From Brenneria bubanii (lineage in GTDB: Bacteria; Pseudomonadota; Gammaproteobacteria; Enterobacterales; Enterobacteriaceae), in the NCBI RefSeq assembly GCF_022378355.1, contig NZ_JAKMAJ010000010.1, positions 169,719 through 202,679 on the forward strand: a DNA stretch of 32,961 nt, in the 5' to 3' direction. The notes under the pieces are model-generated. The model had not been told where the DNA came from. It did no database searches and saw only the letters and a program-made list of their open reading frames with translations. Shown here piece by piece: positions 1 through 9,304 of the stretch; position 1 is the first letter of the stretch, and the number at the start of each line of letters is the position of its first letter. The position numbers and the translations under genes are program-made.

Positions 1-1473
1 GAGATGATTCAGAAAATCCTTGCCGAGATTGAAGGCCGCCTGACCGAAGCCGGCATCGCCTGCCGCGTTAGCGGTCGCGAAAAGCACCTTTATTCCATCT
101 ACTGCAAGATGCACCTGAAAGAGCAGCGTTTCCATTCCATTATGGATATCTACGCGTTTCGGGTGATCGTTAAAGAAGTCGATACCTGTTATCGCGTATT
201 GGGTCAGGTTCATAGCCTGTATAAACCGCGCCCTGGCAGGGTAAAAGATTATATCGCCATCCCCAAGGCCAACGGCTATCAGTCTCTTCATACTTCACTG
301 ATTGGTCCGCACGGCGTGCCGGTGGAAGTGCAGGTCCGTACCGAAGATATGGATCAGATGGCGGAAATGGGCGTGGCCGCTCACTGGGCGTACAAAGAAG
401 GCGAGAGCAGTACCACGGCGCAAGTTCGCGCGCAGCGTTGGATGCAGAGCCTGCTGGAATTGCAGCAGAGCGCAGGCAGTTCGTTTGAGTTTATCGAAAG
501 CGTCAAGTCCGACCTTTTCCCTGACGAAATGTATGTGTTCACGCCGGAAGGCCGAATTGTGGAACTGCCGGCCGGCGCGACGCCGGTCGACTTCGCCTAT
601 GCCGTACATACCGATATAGGCCATGCCTGCGTCGGCGCCAGGGTCGATCGCCAGCCCTATCCCCTGTCTCAGTCGCTGAACAGCGGACAAACCGTCGAGA
701 TCATCACCGCCCCCGGCGCCAGACCGAACGCCGCCTGGCTCAACTTTGTCGTCAGTTCCAGGGCGCGCGCCAAAATTCGCCAGATGCTGAAAAACCTCAA
801 GCGCGATGACTCCGTCAGTCTTGGTCGACGCTTGCTCAGCCACGCATTGGGCAGCGGCCGTAAGCTTGCGGATATCCCGCAGAAGAGTATTCAGACTGAG
901 CTGGATAGAATGAAGCTTGCCTCGCTGGACGATCTGATGGCGGAAATCGGACTGGGCAACGCCATGAGCGTGGTGGTGGCGAAAAATCTGCTGAATGAAC
1001 AATCTCAGTTGGATAACGCCGGACTGCACAAATTGCCGATCAAAGGCGCGGACGGCGTGATGATCTCATTCGCCAAATGCTGCCGCCCGATCCCCGGCGA
1101 CCCGATTATCGCGCACGTCAGTCCCGGCAAAGGCCTGGTTATTCACCACGAGTCCTGCCGCAATATCCGCGGTTACCAGAAAGAGCCAGAAAAATTTATG
1201 GCTGTGGAATGGGATAAGAGAGCGACCGAGCAAGAATTTATCGCCGAAATCAAAGTGGATATGTTCAACCATCAGGGCGCATTGGCGAATCTGGCGGCGG
1301 CGATCAACACCGCCAACTCAAATATCCAGAGTATCAATACCGAAGAAAGAGATGGCCGCGTATACAGCGCCTTTATCCGTCTCACAACGCTCGACCGCGT
1401 ACATCTGGCGAATGTTATGCGCAAAATTCGCGTAATGCCGGATGTGATAAAAGTTAACCGTAACCGAAATTAG
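1..1473 (+). CDS. spoT: SpoT, bifunctional (p)ppGpp synthetase/hydrolase, 3' part
   Basis: Cytoplasmic stringent-response enzyme that makes and degrades (p)ppGpp. The window opens inside the gene, in frame 1, and about 490 of roughly 700 residues are present. The N-terminal HD hydrolase domain lies outside. What is visible is the RelA/SpoT synthetase domain (YRVLGQVHSLYKPRPGRVKD, IPKANGYQSLHT), the TGS domain (VFTPEGRIVELPAGATPVDF), the CCRPIPGD zinc-finger/helical region and a C-terminal ACT domain ending VMPDVIKVNRNRN. The match to E. coli SpoT is close over the whole length; RelA can be excluded by the intact SpoT-type sequence and by the following genes. The Met at position 4 is internal, not the start. 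trmH starts 5 bases after the stop, and trmH and recG follow as in E. coli, so they are probably one transcript. Confidence 0.97.
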   Translation, partial: EMIQKILAEIEGRLTEAGIACRVSGREKHLYSIYCKMHLKEQRFHSIMDIYAFRVIVKEVDTCYRVLGQVHSLYKPRPGRVKDYIAIPKANGYQSLHTSLIGPHGVPVEVQVRTEDMDQMAEMGVAAHWAYKEGESSTTAQVRAQRWMQSLLELQQSAGSSFEFIESVKSDLFPDEMYVFTPEGRIVELPAGATPVDFAYAVHTDIGHACVGARVDRQPYPLSQSLNSGQTVEIITAPGARPNAAWLNFVVSSRARAKIRQMLKNLKRDDSVSLGRRLLSHALGSGRKLADIPQKSIQTELDRMKLASLDDLMAEIGLGNAMSVVVAKNLLNEQSQLDNAGLHKLPIKGADGVMISFAKCCRPIPGDPIIAHVSPGKGLVIHHESCRNIRGYQKEPEKFMAVEWDKRATEQEFIAEIKVDMFNHQGALANLAAAINTANSNIQSINTEERDGRVYSAFIRLTTLDRVHLANVMRKIRVMPDVIKVNRNRN

Positions 1474-1478
1474 CCGTT

Positions 1479-2171
1479 ATGACCCCTCAACGCTATGCGC
1501 GCATAAGAGAGATGCTGACCTGCCGTCAGCCCGATCTGACTATTTGCATGGAGCAGGTGCATAAGCCGCATAACGTTTCTGCGGTTATCCGTACGGCCGA
1601 CGCGGTTGGCGTTCACCAGATCCATGCCATATGGCCCACCCGCAAAATGAAAACGCTGGTGTCTTCCGCCGCCGGCAGCAATAGCTGGGTGCAGGTCAAG
1701 ACGCACCGCTCGATCGACGAAGCGGTCGGCCATCTCAAAGCATCGGGCATGCAGATTCTGGCGACCCACCTTTCCGATCAGGCCGTCGATTTTCGCGACA
1801 TCGATTACACCCGCCCGACCTGTATTTTGCTCGGTCAGGAAAAAACCGGTATTAGCGCCGACGCGCTGAAGCTGGCCGATCGGGACATTATCATCCCGAT
1901 GACCGGCATGGTGCAGTCGCTGAATGTCTCCGTCGCCTCGGCATTGATTCTGTATGAAGCGCAGCGCCAACGTCAGCTTGCTGGAATGTATCAGCGGGCA
2001 AACAGTCCGCTGTCGGAAGAAGAACAGCAGCGGCTATTGTTTGAAGGCGGCTACCCGGTGCTGGCGCGCGTCGCCAAACGTAAAGGCCTGCCTCGTCCTT
2101 ATATTGATGACAGCGGTCAGATCGTTGCGGATACGGCCTGGTGGGCATCAATGCAATCCTCGGAGTGCTGA
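1479..2171 (+). CDS. trmH: TrmH, tRNA (guanosine-18-2'-O)-methyltransferase
   Basis: Methylates the 2'-OH of G18 in the D-loop of tRNAs using S-adenosylmethionine. The 230 residues compare with 229 in E. coli. It is a SPOUT-fold enzyme: the knot motifs are visible as ILLGQEKTGIS, IPMTGMVQSLNVSVASALIL, and an N-terminal RNA-contact region containing HKPHNVSAVIRTADAVG, whose Arg and Asn are conserved in the family. It starts 5 bases after the spoT stop, and its own TGA overlaps the recG ATG (TGATG), so translational coupling with recG is likely. Nothing unusual was seen. The call is secure from motifs, length and position. Confidence 0.97.
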   Translation: MTPQRYARIREMLTCRQPDLTICMEQVHKPHNVSAVIRTADAVGVHQIHAIWPTRKMKTLVSSAAGSNSWVQVKTHRSIDEAVGHLKASGMQILATHLSDQAVDFRDIDYTRPTCILLGQEKTGISADALKLADRDIIIPMTGMVQSLNVSVASALILYEAQRQRQLAGMYQRANSPLSEEEQQRLLFEGGYPVLARVAKRKGLPRPYIDDSGQIVADTAWWASMQSSEC

Positions 2172-4252
2172 TGAAAGGCCGCCTGCTGAATACTCAACCG
2201 TTAAGCTCGCTTGCCGGGGTGGGTGCCAGTCAGAGCGCCAAACTTGCTCGCATCGGGCTGGAAACCATACAAGATTTACTGTTCCACCTGCCGCTTCGTT
2301 ATGAAGACCGTACGCACCTTTACCCCATCGGCGATCTTCTTCCCGGCATGTATGCCACGGTGGAAGGTGAAATACTGCGCAATGACATTACCTTCGGCCG
2401 CCGCCGCATGTTGACCTGCCAGATAAGCGACGGCAGCGGCATGCTGACCATGCGCTTCTTTAATTTCAACGCCGCCATGAAAAACAGCCTGGCGCCGGGT
2501 CAACGGGTCACGGCTTATGGCGAAATTAAACGGGGCAAAATCGGCGCGGAGATTATTCACCCGGAATACCGCCTGCAGGGCGATAACAGCCAGATCGAAT
2601 TACAGGCATCCCTGACGCCGGTTTATCCCACCACCGAAGGCGTGCGCCAGGCCACGCTGCGTAAGCTCACCGATCAGGCTCTGGCGCTGCTGGATGCCAA
2701 CCCGATAGATGAACTCCTGCCGGAAGGCCTAAGCCGGTCGCTTATCAGCCTGCCGGAAGCTCTGCACACCCTGCATCGTCCGCCGCCCGACATGCAGCTC
2801 AGCGAACTGGAACAGGGAAAGCACCCGGCGCAGCAGCGCCTGATCATGGAAGAGCTGCTGGCGCACAATTTAAGCATGCTGGCCGTTCGCGCCGGTGCGC
2901 AAAGCTATCGGGCGTTGCCCCTGTCGGTCAATGACGATCTTAAGCAACGTCTGCTGGCAACCCTGCCTTTCTCGCCGACGCCGGCGCAGACGCGGGTTGT
3001 TGATGAGATTGAAACCGATCTGGCAAAACAGGTGCCCATGATGCGTCTGGTGCAGGGCGATGTCGGTTCAGGAAAAACGCTGGTGGCGGCATTGGCCGCG
3101 CTGCGGGCGATAGCGAACGGTAAGCAGGTGGCGCTGATGGCGCCGACCGAGCTGCTGGCTGAACAGCATGCCCATAACTTTCGTCTGTGGTTTGAACCCT
3201 TGGGAATAGAGGTAGGCTGGCTGGCCGGCAAGCAAAAAGGCAAAGCCCGCCAGGCCCAGCAGGAAGCCATTGCCAGCGGCCAGGTATCCATGGTGGTGGG
3301 CACGCACGCCATCTTCCAGCAGCAGGTCAAATTCAACGGACTGGCGCTGGTGATCATCGATGAACAACATCGTTTCGGGGTGCACCAGCGGCTGGCGCTA
3401 TGGGAAAAAGGCGAAGAGCAGGGTTTTCATGCGCATCAGTTGATTATGACCGCAACCCCCATTCCCCGCACGCTGGCGATGACCGCCTACGCCGATCTGG
3501 ATACCTCGGTCATTGATGAATTACCGCCGGGCAGGACGCCGGTGACAACGGTCGCCATCGCGGATTCGCGCCGCAACGAGGTGATCCAACGGGTCAACAA
3601 CGCCTGTCGGCAAGAGGGACGTCAGGCCTATTGGGTCTGTACGCTGATTGAAGAATCGGATCTGTTGGAGGCGCAGGCGGCCGAAGCGACCTGTCAGGAA
3701 CTAAAAGCCGCACTACCGGACATCAGCGTCGGATTGGTGCATGGCAGAATGAAAGCACAGGAAAAGCAAGCCATCATGCAGGCGTTTAAGCACGGCGAGC
3801 TTCAGCTATTGGTGGCGACGACGGTGATCGAAGTCGGCGTTGACGTACCGAACGCCAGCCTGATGATTATCGAAAACCCGGAGCGTCTGGGACTGGCTCA
3901 GCTCCACCAGCTACGCGGGCGCGTCGGGCGCGGCGCCGTAGCCTCCCACTGCGTGCTGCTGTATAAAACGCCGCTCAGCAAGACGGCGCAAAAACGGCTT
4001 CAGGTATTGCGCGACAGTAATGACGGCTTCGTCATCGCCCAGCGCGATTTGGAAATTCGCGGGCCGGGGGAATTATTGGGCACGCGTCAAACCGGCAACG
4101 CCGAATTCAAAGTCGCTGATTTAGTGCGCGATCAGGCCTTGATCCCTCAGGTACAAAACGTCGCCCGCCATCTACATCAACGCTATCCGGAACATGCCCG
4201 CGCCTTGATTGAGCGCTGGCTGCCGGAACGCACCCGCTATACCAACGCCTGA
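2171..4252 (+). CDS. recG: RecG, ATP-dependent DNA helicase
   Basis: Superfamily 2 helicase that remodels stalled forks and branch-migrates Holliday junctions. With the ATG at 2171 it has 693 residues, the same as E. coli. I chose this start because MKGRLL matches the E. coli N-terminus and the ATG overlaps the trmH TGA; an in-frame ATG at 2141 would add 10 unconserved residues inside trmH. An N-terminal OB-fold wedge domain is followed by helicase motifs: Walker A GDVGSGKT, DEQH, TATPIPRTLA, and motif VI near QLRGRVGRG. No strong terminator is visible after it, only a short CCCCT/AGGGG inverted repeat at 4286-4304. In E. coli gltS follows recG, but here xanP does. Confidence 0.97.
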   Translation: MKGRLLNTQPLSSLAGVGASQSAKLARIGLETIQDLLFHLPLRYEDRTHLYPIGDLLPGMYATVEGEILRNDITFGRRRMLTCQISDGSGMLTMRFFNFNAAMKNSLAPGQRVTAYGEIKRGKIGAEIIHPEYRLQGDNSQIELQASLTPVYPTTEGVRQATLRKLTDQALALLDANPIDELLPEGLSRSLISLPEALHTLHRPPPDMQLSELEQGKHPAQQRLIMEELLAHNLSMLAVRAGAQSYRALPLSVNDDLKQRLLATLPFSPTPAQTRVVDEIETDLAKQVPMMRLVQGDVGSGKTLVAALAALRAIANGKQVALMAPTELLAEQHAHNFRLWFEPLGIEVGWLAGKQKGKARQAQQEAIASGQVSMVVGTHAIFQQQVKFNGLALVIIDEQHRFGVHQRLALWEKGEEQGFHAHQLIMTATPIPRTLAMTAYADLDTSVIDELPPGRTPVTTVAIADSRRNEVIQRVNNACRQEGRQAYWVCTLIEESDLLEAQAAEATCQELKAALPDISVGLVHGRMKAQEKQAIMQAFKHGELQLLVATTVIEVGVDVPNASLMIIENPERLGLAQLHQLRGRVGRGAVASHCVLLYKTPLSKTAQKRLQVLRDSNDGFVIAQRDLEIRGPGELLGTRQTGNAEFKVADLVRDQALIPQVQNVARHLHQRYPEHARALIERWLPERTRYTNA

Positions 4253-4341
4253 GGATGCCCCGTCGCGCACCGAGGCCATTTATATCCCCCTAAATAATAA
4301 GGGGTTATCAGCCAGACATATTTCATATTGGAAACGCCGTT

Positions 4342-4357
4342 CCGCAACCGTTTGCTT
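4342..4357. promoter_or_regulatory. PurR-like operator upstream of xanP
   Basis: The 16-mer CCGCAACCGTTTGCTT matches the PurR consensus ACGCAAACGTTTGCGT at 13 of 16 positions by eye, including the central CGTTTGC. It overlaps the -35 element of the candidate xanP promoter. PurR binds with hypoxanthine or guanine as corepressor, so purine repression of a xanthine importer would make sense. This is inference from the match and its position. Confidence 0.55.
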
Positions 4358-4379
4358 TTATAGGGCGGCGCATTAAAAT
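4351..4379 (+). promoter_or_regulatory. Candidate sigma-70 promoter of xanP
   Basis: TTTGCT (4351-4356) and TAAAAT (4374-4379) are separated by 17 bases, about 32 bases before the xanP ATG. The -35 box is a weak match and the -10 box is good. The overlapping PurR-like site supports this placement. Confidence 0.45.
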
Positions 4380-4411
4380 GCCCTCTTTGTCGTTTTGGAA
4401 CGCCAACTATT

Positions 4412-5800
4412 ATGACCACCACCACGGATATTCCCCAGACAGAACCGGCTGCGGCCGCCGGCGGCAGTGAATTGATCTACCGCCTGGAAGACAGACCGCC
4501 ACTGCCACAAACCCTGTTTGCCGCCTGCCAGCACCTGCTGGCGATGTTTGTCGCGGTAATTACTCCCGCGCTGCTGATTTGTCAGGCGCTCGGCTTACCG
4601 GCGCAAGATACGCAACACATCATCAGCATGTCGTTGTTTGCCTCCGGACTGGCCTCAATTCTGCAGATAAAAACCTGGGGGCCGGTGGGGTCGGGGCTGC
4701 TGTCCATTCAGGGCACCAGTTTTAACTTCGTTACGCCGCTGATCATGGGCGGACTGGCATTGAAAAACGGCGGCGCCGATACTCCCACCATGATGGCGGC
4801 GCTGTTCGGTACGCTGATGTTCGCCTCCTGTACTGAAATCATTCTCTCCCGCTTCCTGCACCTTGCCCGCCGCATCATTACGCCGCTGGTATCGGGCATA
4901 GTGGTGATGATTATCGGCCTGTCGTTGATTCAGGTCGGCCTGACGTCCATCGGCGGCGGTTATGCAGCGATGAACAATCACACCTTTGGCGCCCCCAAAA
5001 ACCTATTGCTGGCCGGGCTCGTACTGTTGGTTATTATTCTGCTCAACCGTCAGCGTAACCCTTACCTGCGCGTCGCCTCGCTGGTGATTGCCATGGCCGT
5101 CGGTTATCTGGGGGCCTGGCTGATGGATATGCTGCCCGCCGGCGCGCCGGCGGAACAGCGTTCATTAATCATGGTGCCAACGCCGCTCTATTACGGCCTG
5201 GGTTTTGACTGGAACCTGCTGATCCCGCTGATGCTGGTCTTTATGGTGACCTCGTTGGAAACCATCGGTGATATCACGGCGACGTCCGATGTCTCGGAAC
5301 AACCGGTCAGCGGCCCTCTGTACATGAAACGACTAAAAGGCGGCGTATTGGCAAACGGGCTGAACTCATGTTTATCCGCCATCTTTAATACCTTTCCCAA
5401 CTCCTGCTTCGGACAGAACAACGGCGTGATTCAGCTTACCGGCGTCGCCAGCCGCTACGTCGGCTTTGTTGTGGCACTCATGCTGATTATCCTGGGTTTG
5501 TTCCCTGCCGTCAGCGGCTTCGTGCAGCATATTCCTGAGCCGGTGCTCGGCGGCGCAACCATCGTCATGTTCGGCACCATCGCCGCTTCCGGCGTGCGCA
5601 TCGTATCCCGCGAACCGCTGAATCGCCGCGCCATCATGATTATCGCGCTCTCGCTGGCCGTAGGACTAGGCGTTTCACAGCAGCCGCTGATTCTGCAATT
5701 TGCGCCTGACTGGATAAAAACGCTGCTCTCTTCCGGCATTGCCGCCGGGGGGATTACGGCGATTGTGCTGAATCTGGTTTTTCCGCAGGATGATAAATAA
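4412..5800 (+). CDS. xanP: XanP, xanthine:proton symporter (NCS2 family)
   Basis: Inner-membrane purine transporter, with xanthine as substrate in E. coli XanP. The 462 residues compare with 463 in E. coli. It is a polytopic NCS2 protein with about 14 predicted membrane segments. Family signatures include the TM1 region with [14 protein letters not shown] (the His is a functionally important residue of XanP), [21 protein letters not shown], and the NCS2 signature region with [20 protein letters not shown]. The start at 4412 is the only reasonable one. A strong terminator follows at 5837-5871. A PurR-like operator sits upstream. The NCS2 paralog UacT (uric acid) is an alternative, but the position between recG and yicH favours XanP. 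Confidence 0.93.
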   Translation: MTTTTDIPQTEPAAAAGGSELIYRLEDRPPLPQTLFAACQHLLAMFVAVITPALLICQALGLPAQDTQHIISMSLFASGLASILQIKTWGPVGSGLLSIQGTSFNFVTPLIMGGLALKNGGADTPTMMAALFGTLMFASCTEIILSRFLHLARRIITPLVSGIVVMIIGLSLIQVGLTSIGGGYAAMNNHTFGAPKNLLLAGLVLLVIILLNRQRNPYLRVASLVIAMAVGYLGAWLMDMLPAGAPAEQRSLIMVPTPLYYGLGFDWNLLIPLMLVFMVTSLETIGDITATSDVSEQPVSGPLYMKRLKGGVLANGLNSCLSAIFNTFPNSCFGQNNGVIQLTGVASRYVGFVVALMLIILGLFPAVSGFVQHIPEPVLGGATIVMFGTIAASGVRIVSREPLNRRAIMIIALSLAVGLGVSQQPLILQFAPDWIKTLLSSGIAAGGITAIVLNLVFPQDDK

Positions 5801-5836
5801 TATCTATTTACCTCAATAATTTCTGATATGCGTGAT

Positions 5837-5871
5837 AAAAGCGACCGAGGATGCAACAGCGGTCGCTTTTT
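5837..5871 (+). terminator. Intrinsic terminator after xanP
   Basis: An 11-base-pair stem AAAAGCGACCG/CGGTCGCTTTT with a 12-base loop, ending in a T run, 36 bases downstream of the xanP stop. The A-rich left side could let it work on both strands. Confidence 0.85.
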
Positions 5872-5959
5872 ACTGTCTGTAACGGCATTATCTATTGAGC
5901 CGTTAAGGTAATTGCGGCATAAAAACAGATATCCCTGACGATTGGCATGGACTGACACG

Positions 5960-7654
5960 ATGAGATTTCTCGGGAAATTATTGCTGACCATTCTGCTGCT
6001 GGCAGTGCTGGCGCTGGTTATATTGTATGTATTACTGCAAACCACCTGGGCTTCAGGCCGGATCAGCAATTGGGTGAATCAAAATACCGACTATCAGGTA
6101 TCGTTGGGGAAAATCGACCACAGCTGGTCTGAACCCGATCATATTCAGTTGAAAGACGTCACCTTTGGTCATAAAAATCAGCCGCCGACGCTCACCGCCA
6201 AACAGGTTTCCGCCGGACTTGGCGTGCGTCAGATAACCGAACCTCGCCATTTCTCCAGTCTGGATCTTGAGGGCGGCACGCTAAATTTGTCGCCGTCGGC
6301 TGCCACGCTGCCTATTGAGGCCGATGTGTTACAACTGCGGACGATGGCGCTTCAGGCTAAAGACGACAACTGGAATTTAAACGGTCAACAAATCAATGGC
6401 GGCATCACGCCCTGGCAGCCGCAAGAGGGATATTTATTGGGCAAGCAGGGACATTTTCAACTCAGCGCCCGTTCACTGCGCTTAAATGATGTTCCCGCCA
6501 GTCAGGTGTTCGTTCAGGGTGAAATTAACAATAACCAACTTACCTTGGGCAATTTCGGCGCCGACGTGGCGCAGGGCCAGTTAACCGGCAATGCCAGTCG
6601 GGCGGAAGATGGAAGCTGGCAAATCGACAATCTGCGCCTGAGCAAGGTTCGTTTGCAAACGCCAAAAACCATGCAGGAATTCTGGCAACCGATCACCGCA
6701 CTGCCGTCTGTCGCCGTTTCTCGTTTTGATTTGATCGATGCCCGGATTGAAGGGCCGGGGTGGGCGTTTATCGATCTTGACGTCACCTTGCGGAACGTGA
6801 CGTTCAAACAGGACGATTGGCAAAGCGACGATGGCGAACTGTCGTTCAACGCCACCGATATCGTCAACGGCAATATGCATCTGATCGACCCTATCGTTAA
6901 CCTTGGACTTGCCCGGAATGGGGTTGAAATCAAACAGTTCACTACCCGCTGGGAAGGGGGGTTATTGCGTACCAACGGTAGCTGGCAGCGCAGCGATCAC
7001 CGTTTGCAATTGAATGAATTTGTTGTGGCCGGTATGGAGTACACGCTACCAAGCGACTGGATCCAACGCTGGCAAACAAGGTTGCCGGACTGGATGGCGG
7101 AAGTGAACGTCAAAAAATTCACCGCTAACCGCAATCTGCTGATTGATATCAATCCCGATTTCCCGTTCCAGCTTACCGCTCTGGATGGATACGGCAGCGA
7201 TCTGCTGCTGGCGCGTCATCACCAGTGGGGAGTCTGGGGCGGCACGCTGAATCTTAACGCCAGCGATGCGACCTTCAACAAGGTTGATGTCCGTCGTCCG
7301 TCATTGGCGTTAACTGCGAATGACAGCCTGATAACGCTGACCGATCTCAGCGCCTTTACGCAAAACGGCCTGCTGGAAGCGAAAGCCACTATCGCCCAGA
7401 GCCCCAGCCGAGACTTTTCAGTTACCATGAACGGGCGCGCCGTTCCCGCGGATATTCTGACGCGTTGGGGATGGCCGGCTCAGGCGCTGACCTCATCAGG
7501 CGATACTAACCTGCAATTACAGTTGAACGGACAGCTGGCGGTCGATACCCCATTGAGAACCACGTTAAACGGCGCACTGCAGGGCGTTGGTCCTGATGGC
7601 CAGCCCATCAGGCAGCAACTTCAGCAGGGCGCGGTAATAACGGCGCCGCGATAG
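5960..7654 (+). CDS. yicH: YicH, AsmA-family envelope protein
   Basis: AsmA-like protein, one of several in Enterobacterales related to the bridge-like phospholipid transporters TamB, YhdP and YdbH. It is anchored in the inner membrane by one N-terminal helix (residues 5-27, LLLTILLLAVLALVILYVLL), with the rest in the periplasm. It has 564 residues against 569 in E. coli, with conserved stretches ITEPRHFSSLDLEGGTLNLS, RWEGGLLRTNGSW and FNKVDVRRPSLALTAN. I chose the ATG at 5960 (MRFLGK, matching E. coli MKFIGK) over the in-frame ATG at 5942. The ribosome binding site is weak. It follows the xanP terminator, so it probably has its own promoter, not identified. Its specific function is not established; fabY converges on it. 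Confidence 0.93.
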   Translation: MRFLGKLLLTILLLAVLALVILYVLLQTTWASGRISNWVNQNTDYQVSLGKIDHSWSEPDHIQLKDVTFGHKNQPPTLTAKQVSAGLGVRQITEPRHFSSLDLEGGTLNLSPSAATLPIEADVLQLRTMALQAKDDNWNLNGQQINGGITPWQPQEGYLLGKQGHFQLSARSLRLNDVPASQVFVQGEINNNQLTLGNFGADVAQGQLTGNASRAEDGSWQIDNLRLSKVRLQTPKTMQEFWQPITALPSVAVSRFDLIDARIEGPGWAFIDLDVTLRNVTFKQDDWQSDDGELSFNATDIVNGNMHLIDPIVNLGLARNGVEIKQFTTRWEGGLLRTNGSWQRSDHRLQLNEFVVAGMEYTLPSDWIQRWQTRLPDWMAEVNVKKFTANRNLLIDINPDFPFQLTALDGYGSDLLLARHHQWGVWGGTLNLNASDATFNKVDVRRPSLALTANDSLITLTDLSAFTQNGLLEAKATIAQSPSRDFSVTMNGRAVPADILTRWGWPAQALTSSGDTNLQLQLNGQLAVDTPLRTTLNGALQGVGPDGQPIRQQLQQGAVITAPR

Positions 7655-7735
7655 AGACTGAATGCCGATCGATTTAACCCTGGCGACGGCCTGAATTACC
7701 GCAATAAGGCAACGGGGTGAGTGACGGCGGCGCCA

Positions 7736-8677
7736 TCATTTTATTTCAGCGCTATCCGGCTCCAGAGGGGCTGTCGGCGTAGCGGGTAATACAATATAGA
7801 CGCCCTCGAACAACGAACCTTTTTTCTCGTCGCCGAACAGGCTCACATTCAATTGCACCCTGGCTTTACGCCCTCGGGCCAGGCGATCCAGATCGCCGCT
7901 CAACGAGCCGAGATCGGCGACGGCGCTGGGCCGGCCGGTGACCGGCGTGCTGTAGCGAATGTGGGCGTCGGCCAGAATAATGGTGCCGCCTAAATGTCTT
8001 TCCCGCAGCAACAGCCAGATCAATCCCCATCCTGTCAGAGTGGCGAGAGAAAACATGCTGCCGGCAAACAGGGTATGGTGGGGGTTCTGATTTCCATTTT
8101 CCGGCATGGTGGTGATAAATTTCCGACCGGTATACTGACTGATTCGCACCCCCATCTTTTCACTTAACGGAATGTGCTCGTACCAGGCTTGCTGCAGCTG
8201 CCCGCACCAGTCAGGCCGATGCAGAATATCATCCAGCGTCTCTACCGGTTTAATCATCAGAAAATGCCGAATTGGCGTGGTTTGCGGCGCGCTGATCTCC
8301 CCCTGATTAATAAACCCCAGCTTGGCGAAAAACGTCATCGCATCCTCGCGAGCGCTGCATACGACGCGCTTTGCGCCCTCCTGGCGCGCCACGGACTCCA
8401 GCGTAATCGCCAGCAAGGTTCCCAACCCTTTTCCCTGTACACCTGGGTGAACGGCCAGAAAACGGATTGAGGCTTCGTTGTCGGCATTAATGGATAATCG
8501 GCCAATCGCCACCAGCCTGCCCTGTTCATCCACCACCGTCTGATGATGCGCCAAAGCATCATAGGCATCGCGCTCAGACCCCAGCGGTTGATGCAGTGGT
8601 TTACGCAGCATTTCCCAACGGAATTGATAGTACGCATCAAGTTCTTCTGCGGTTTGCGGTACTCTCAGGTGATACAT
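7736..8677 (-). CDS. fabY: FabY (YiiD), acetyl-CoA:ACP transacetylase/ketoacyl-ACP synthase-like protein
   Basis: Two-domain cytoplasmic protein. An N-terminal GNAT acetyltransferase fold (about residues 1-145, with the acetyl-CoA loop [10 protein letters not shown]) is followed by a C-terminal YiiD/thioesterase-like hotdog domain ([20 protein letters not shown]). In E. coli, YiiD was named FabY for a role in initiating fatty-acid synthesis in cells lacking FabH. The 313 residues begin MYHLRVPQT, matching the internal start of the E. coli protein; the longer E. coli annotation adds 16 residues. Last gene of the typA-yihX-dtd-fabY series on this strand, 115 bases after dtd, so it may have its own promoter. 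In E. coli dtd and yiiD are also adjacent. Confidence 0.92.
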   Translation of the reverse strand: MYHLRVPQTAEELDAYYQFRWEMLRKPLHQPLGSERDAYDALAHHQTVVDEQGRLVAIGRLSINADNEASIRFLAVHPGVQGKGLGTLLAITLESVARQEGAKRVVCSAREDAMTFFAKLGFINQGEISAPQTTPIRHFLMIKPVETLDDILHRPDWCGQLQQAWYEHIPLSEKMGVRISQYTGRKFITTMPENGNQNPHHTLFAGSMFSLATLTGWGLIWLLLRERHLGGTIILADAHIRYSTPVTGRPSAVADLGSLSGDLDRLARGRKARVQLNVSLFGDEKKGSLFEGVYIVLPATPTAPLEPDSAEIK

Positions 8678-8792
8678 AAACAGGCCTCATTAAAAAGTGA
8701 CGGGGCTTTTATTCGTAATCAGTTGAATATCAGGTGACATGCTGCGCCATGAGCAACGCCAATAAAAGTAACGTAATGATTTAAAATAGATT

Positions 8793-9230
8793 TTATACTT
8801 GCAGCCAGAACGTCACCGGGCCGTCATTAACCAAAGACACCTTCATATCAGCCGCAAAACGCCCGGTTTCCGTATGAACACCCTGCGCACGGCACTGTGC
8901 GACAAAATACTGATAGAGGCGGTCGGCCTCCACCGGCTGCGCGCCACGGGAAAAACTGGGACGCATTCCCTTGTGAGTATCCGCCGCCAGCGTAAACTGC
9001 GATACAACCAACAGGCTCCCGCCAGTCTGACGAACATTAAGGTTCATTTTGTCATTGTCATCACTGAATATACGGTAACCGAGAACCCGCTCACAAAGAC
9101 GGGTCGTTTTCTGCTCATCATCGCCCTGTTCGACGCCCAGCAACACCAAGAGTCCGGCGCCGATTTCCCCAACGATGTCACCTTCAACCTTAACGCTAGC
9201 GCTGGAAACTCGCTGAATTAACGCAATCAT
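8793..9230 (-). CDS. dtd: Dtd, D-aminoacyl-tRNA deacylase
   Basis: Hydrolyses D-amino acids (and glycine) mischarged on tRNA, a proofreading step in translation. Its 145 residues equal the E. coli length. Signature motifs are present: SQFTLAAD (residues near 80) and the C-terminal cross-subunit motif [11 protein letters not shown], which carries the Gly-cis-Pro dipeptide that excludes L-amino acids. The start MIALIQRV is standard. It lies 74 bases downstream of yihX. In E. coli yihY lies between yihX and dtd; it is missing here. Confidence 0.96.
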   Translation of the reverse strand: MIALIQRVSSASVKVEGDIVGEIGAGLLVLLGVEQGDDEQKTTRLCERVLGYRIFSDDNDKMNLNVRQTGGSLLVVSQFTLAADTHKGMRPSFSRGAQPVEADRLYQYFVAQCRAQGVHTETGRFAADMKVSLVNDGPVTFWLQV

Positions 9231-9304
9231 CGAATATTACAGCTCCTGTGTTTATTGTTTAGCCCGGTTGATAGCGATCATTGCCATCAACCCGATGTTT
9301 TCAT

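Noticed and set aside
295..1029. 244-codon minus-strand ORF
   Set aside because: Antisense shadow of spoT with no recognisable domain.
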